A stretch of 64,000 nt of DNA from assembly GCF_009937955.1 (NCBI RefSeq), contig NZ_AP018439.1, forward strand, positions 5,518,001 through 5,582,000. Direction: 5' to 3'. The stretch comes from Undibacterium sp. KW1 (GTDB lineage Bacteria; Pseudomonadota; Gammaproteobacteria; Burkholderiales; Burkholderiaceae_D). Of the stretch, positions 63,261 to 64,000 are shown in pieces. The translations under genes and the position numbers were made by a program. The notes below the pieces were generated by a model. That model saw only the letters and a list, made by a program, of their open reading frames with translations. It searched no databases and was not told where the DNA came from. How positions within the stretch are numbered: position 1 is the first letter of the stretch; each line of letters starts with the position of its first letter.

Positions 63261-64000
63261 TTACTTACGCGCAGCCAAAACTTCAGCTGGTTGGACGATG
63301 TTTTCAGCAGCCTTGTTAGACCAGTTATTGCGGGTATAAGTGATTACAGCAGCAATTTCTGTGTCAGACAAAGTAGCCTTCCAGGCTGGCATGCCGCCCT
63401 TACCATTCAGCAAAATACCGATTTGAGCTGCTTTAGGACCGGTCACAACAGCAGAGCCATCGATTGCAGGGAAAGCACCTGGCACACCCTTACCGGTAGC
63501 CTGATGGCAGGCCACACAGTTTGCTGTATAGACTTTTTCGCCACGTTGTTTCAGCTCATCGACAGTCCAGACCTTGCTTGGATCATCTGCCTTGGCAGCC
63601 ATTTCTTTTTTCTTGGTATCCACCCATTTTTTGTAGTCATCGTCAGAAACGACATTGACAACGATAGGCATGAAGGCATGTTCTTTACCGCACAGCTCTA
63701 CGCACTGACCACGGTAAGTACCGATTTTTTCAGCCTTGAACCAGGTGTCACGGACAAAACCAGGAATCGCATCCTGTTTCACGCCAAAGGCAGGGATAGT
63801 CCATGCATGGATAACGTCATTGGCGGTGGTAATAATGCGGACTTTTTTGTTGACCGGTACCACGACTTCATTATCGACTTCGATGAGGTAATTGTCGCCG
63901 CGTTTTTCTGTAGGTTCTACGCCAGGTGCGCCAACTTGCGTACGGGGAGTCGCCAGTGTCGAGAGGAAGGAAATGCCTTCGCCCTCACCCTTCAGGTAAT
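63261..64000 (-). CDS. coxB: Cytochrome c oxidase subunit II with fused cytochrome c domain (partial, 5' end outside window)
   Basis: The frame runs from the window edge to 63261, about 246 residues of the C-terminal part. The CuA site is complete: HAWTIPAFGVKQDAIPG with a ligand His, then CVELCGKEHAFMP with two Cys, His and Met. A cytochrome c domain follows with the heme motif NCVACHQ and an axial Met in GGMPAW. The fused domain makes this a caa3-like subunit II, drawing electrons directly from a c-type heme. The N-terminal helices and signal are outside the window. Confidence 0.96.
   Translation of the reverse strand, partial: YLKGEGEGISFLSTLATPRTQVGAPGVEPTEKRGDNYLIEVDNEVVVPVNKKVRIITTANDVIHAWTIPAFGVKQDAIPGFVRDTWFKAEKIGTYRGQCVELCGKEHAFMPIVVNVVSDDDYKKWVDTKKKEMAAKADDPSKVWTVDELKQRGEKVYTANCVACHQATGKGVPGAFPAIDGSAVVTGPKAAQIGILLNGKGGMPAWKATLSDTEIAAVITYTRNNWSNKAAENIVQPAEVLAARK

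Overview
The window reads as a chromosomal segment of a betaproteobacterium, most likely Burkholderiales and probably Oxalobacteraceae (Undibacterium or a close relative). This rests on gene order and protein character: mlaFEDACB - ABC pair - bolA - murA - hisGDCBHAF, uvrA/MFS/ssb, ftsY-ftsEX-rpoH, and a coxB-ctaD-ctaG-coxC / SURF1-ctaA-ctaB-sco cluster. It holds no rRNA, tRNA or CRISPR array that I can see, and most of it is core genome.

Layout. 1-8.2 kb: histidine biosynthesis (hisG, D, C, B, H, A and partial hisF), led by murA and a BolA protein, with a DNA methyltransferase gene lodged between hisD and hisC. 8.3-14.2 kb: a YadGH-like ABC exporter and the complete Mla phospholipid transport operon, all on the minus strand. 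14.5-20.8 kb: gltBD glutamate synthase. 20.8-27.7 kb: a more accessory stretch with a Y1 (RAYT-like) transposase, an unknown 113-aa protein, a lone PhnD-type binding protein, two truncated genes joined head to head (galM and a beta-helix protein), a DEAD-box helicase, a GNAT acetyltransferase and a VOC protein. 27.8-34.6 kb: ssb, an MFS transporter, uvrA, pth, a patatin-like protein. 34.5-41.7 kb: acpH, a three-gene SPFH / membrane PH-like / ribbon-helix-helix operon behind a promoter with a palindromic operator, an MFS/SgrR divergent pair and a MATE transporter with a frameshift. 41.7-50 kb: ychF, two diguanylate cyclases, a LacI regulator, an isochorismatase-like hydrolase with a divergent GlxA regulator, a MOSC protein and a ferredoxin. 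50-55.5 kb: coaD, rsmD, ftsY, ftsEX and rpoH, the last with a perfect CIRCE element. 55.5-64 kb: the cytochrome c oxidase structural and assembly genes, ending inside coxB.

Sequence integrity. MATE, sco, the beta-helix remnant and the 5' end of rsmD each look as if one base is missing from a homopolymer run. This pattern suggests either homopolymer errors in the assembly or slippage mutations, and it should be resolved before any of these is called a pseudogene. The galM/beta-helix junction is different: both genes have lost their 5' halves and galM also carries an in-frame stop, so that locus looks truly decayed.

I found no large undescribed system. The best leads are the SPFH/PH/RHH operon with its operator, the methyltransferase inside the his operon, the inverted-repeat region before ychF and the galM/beta-helix deletion scar.
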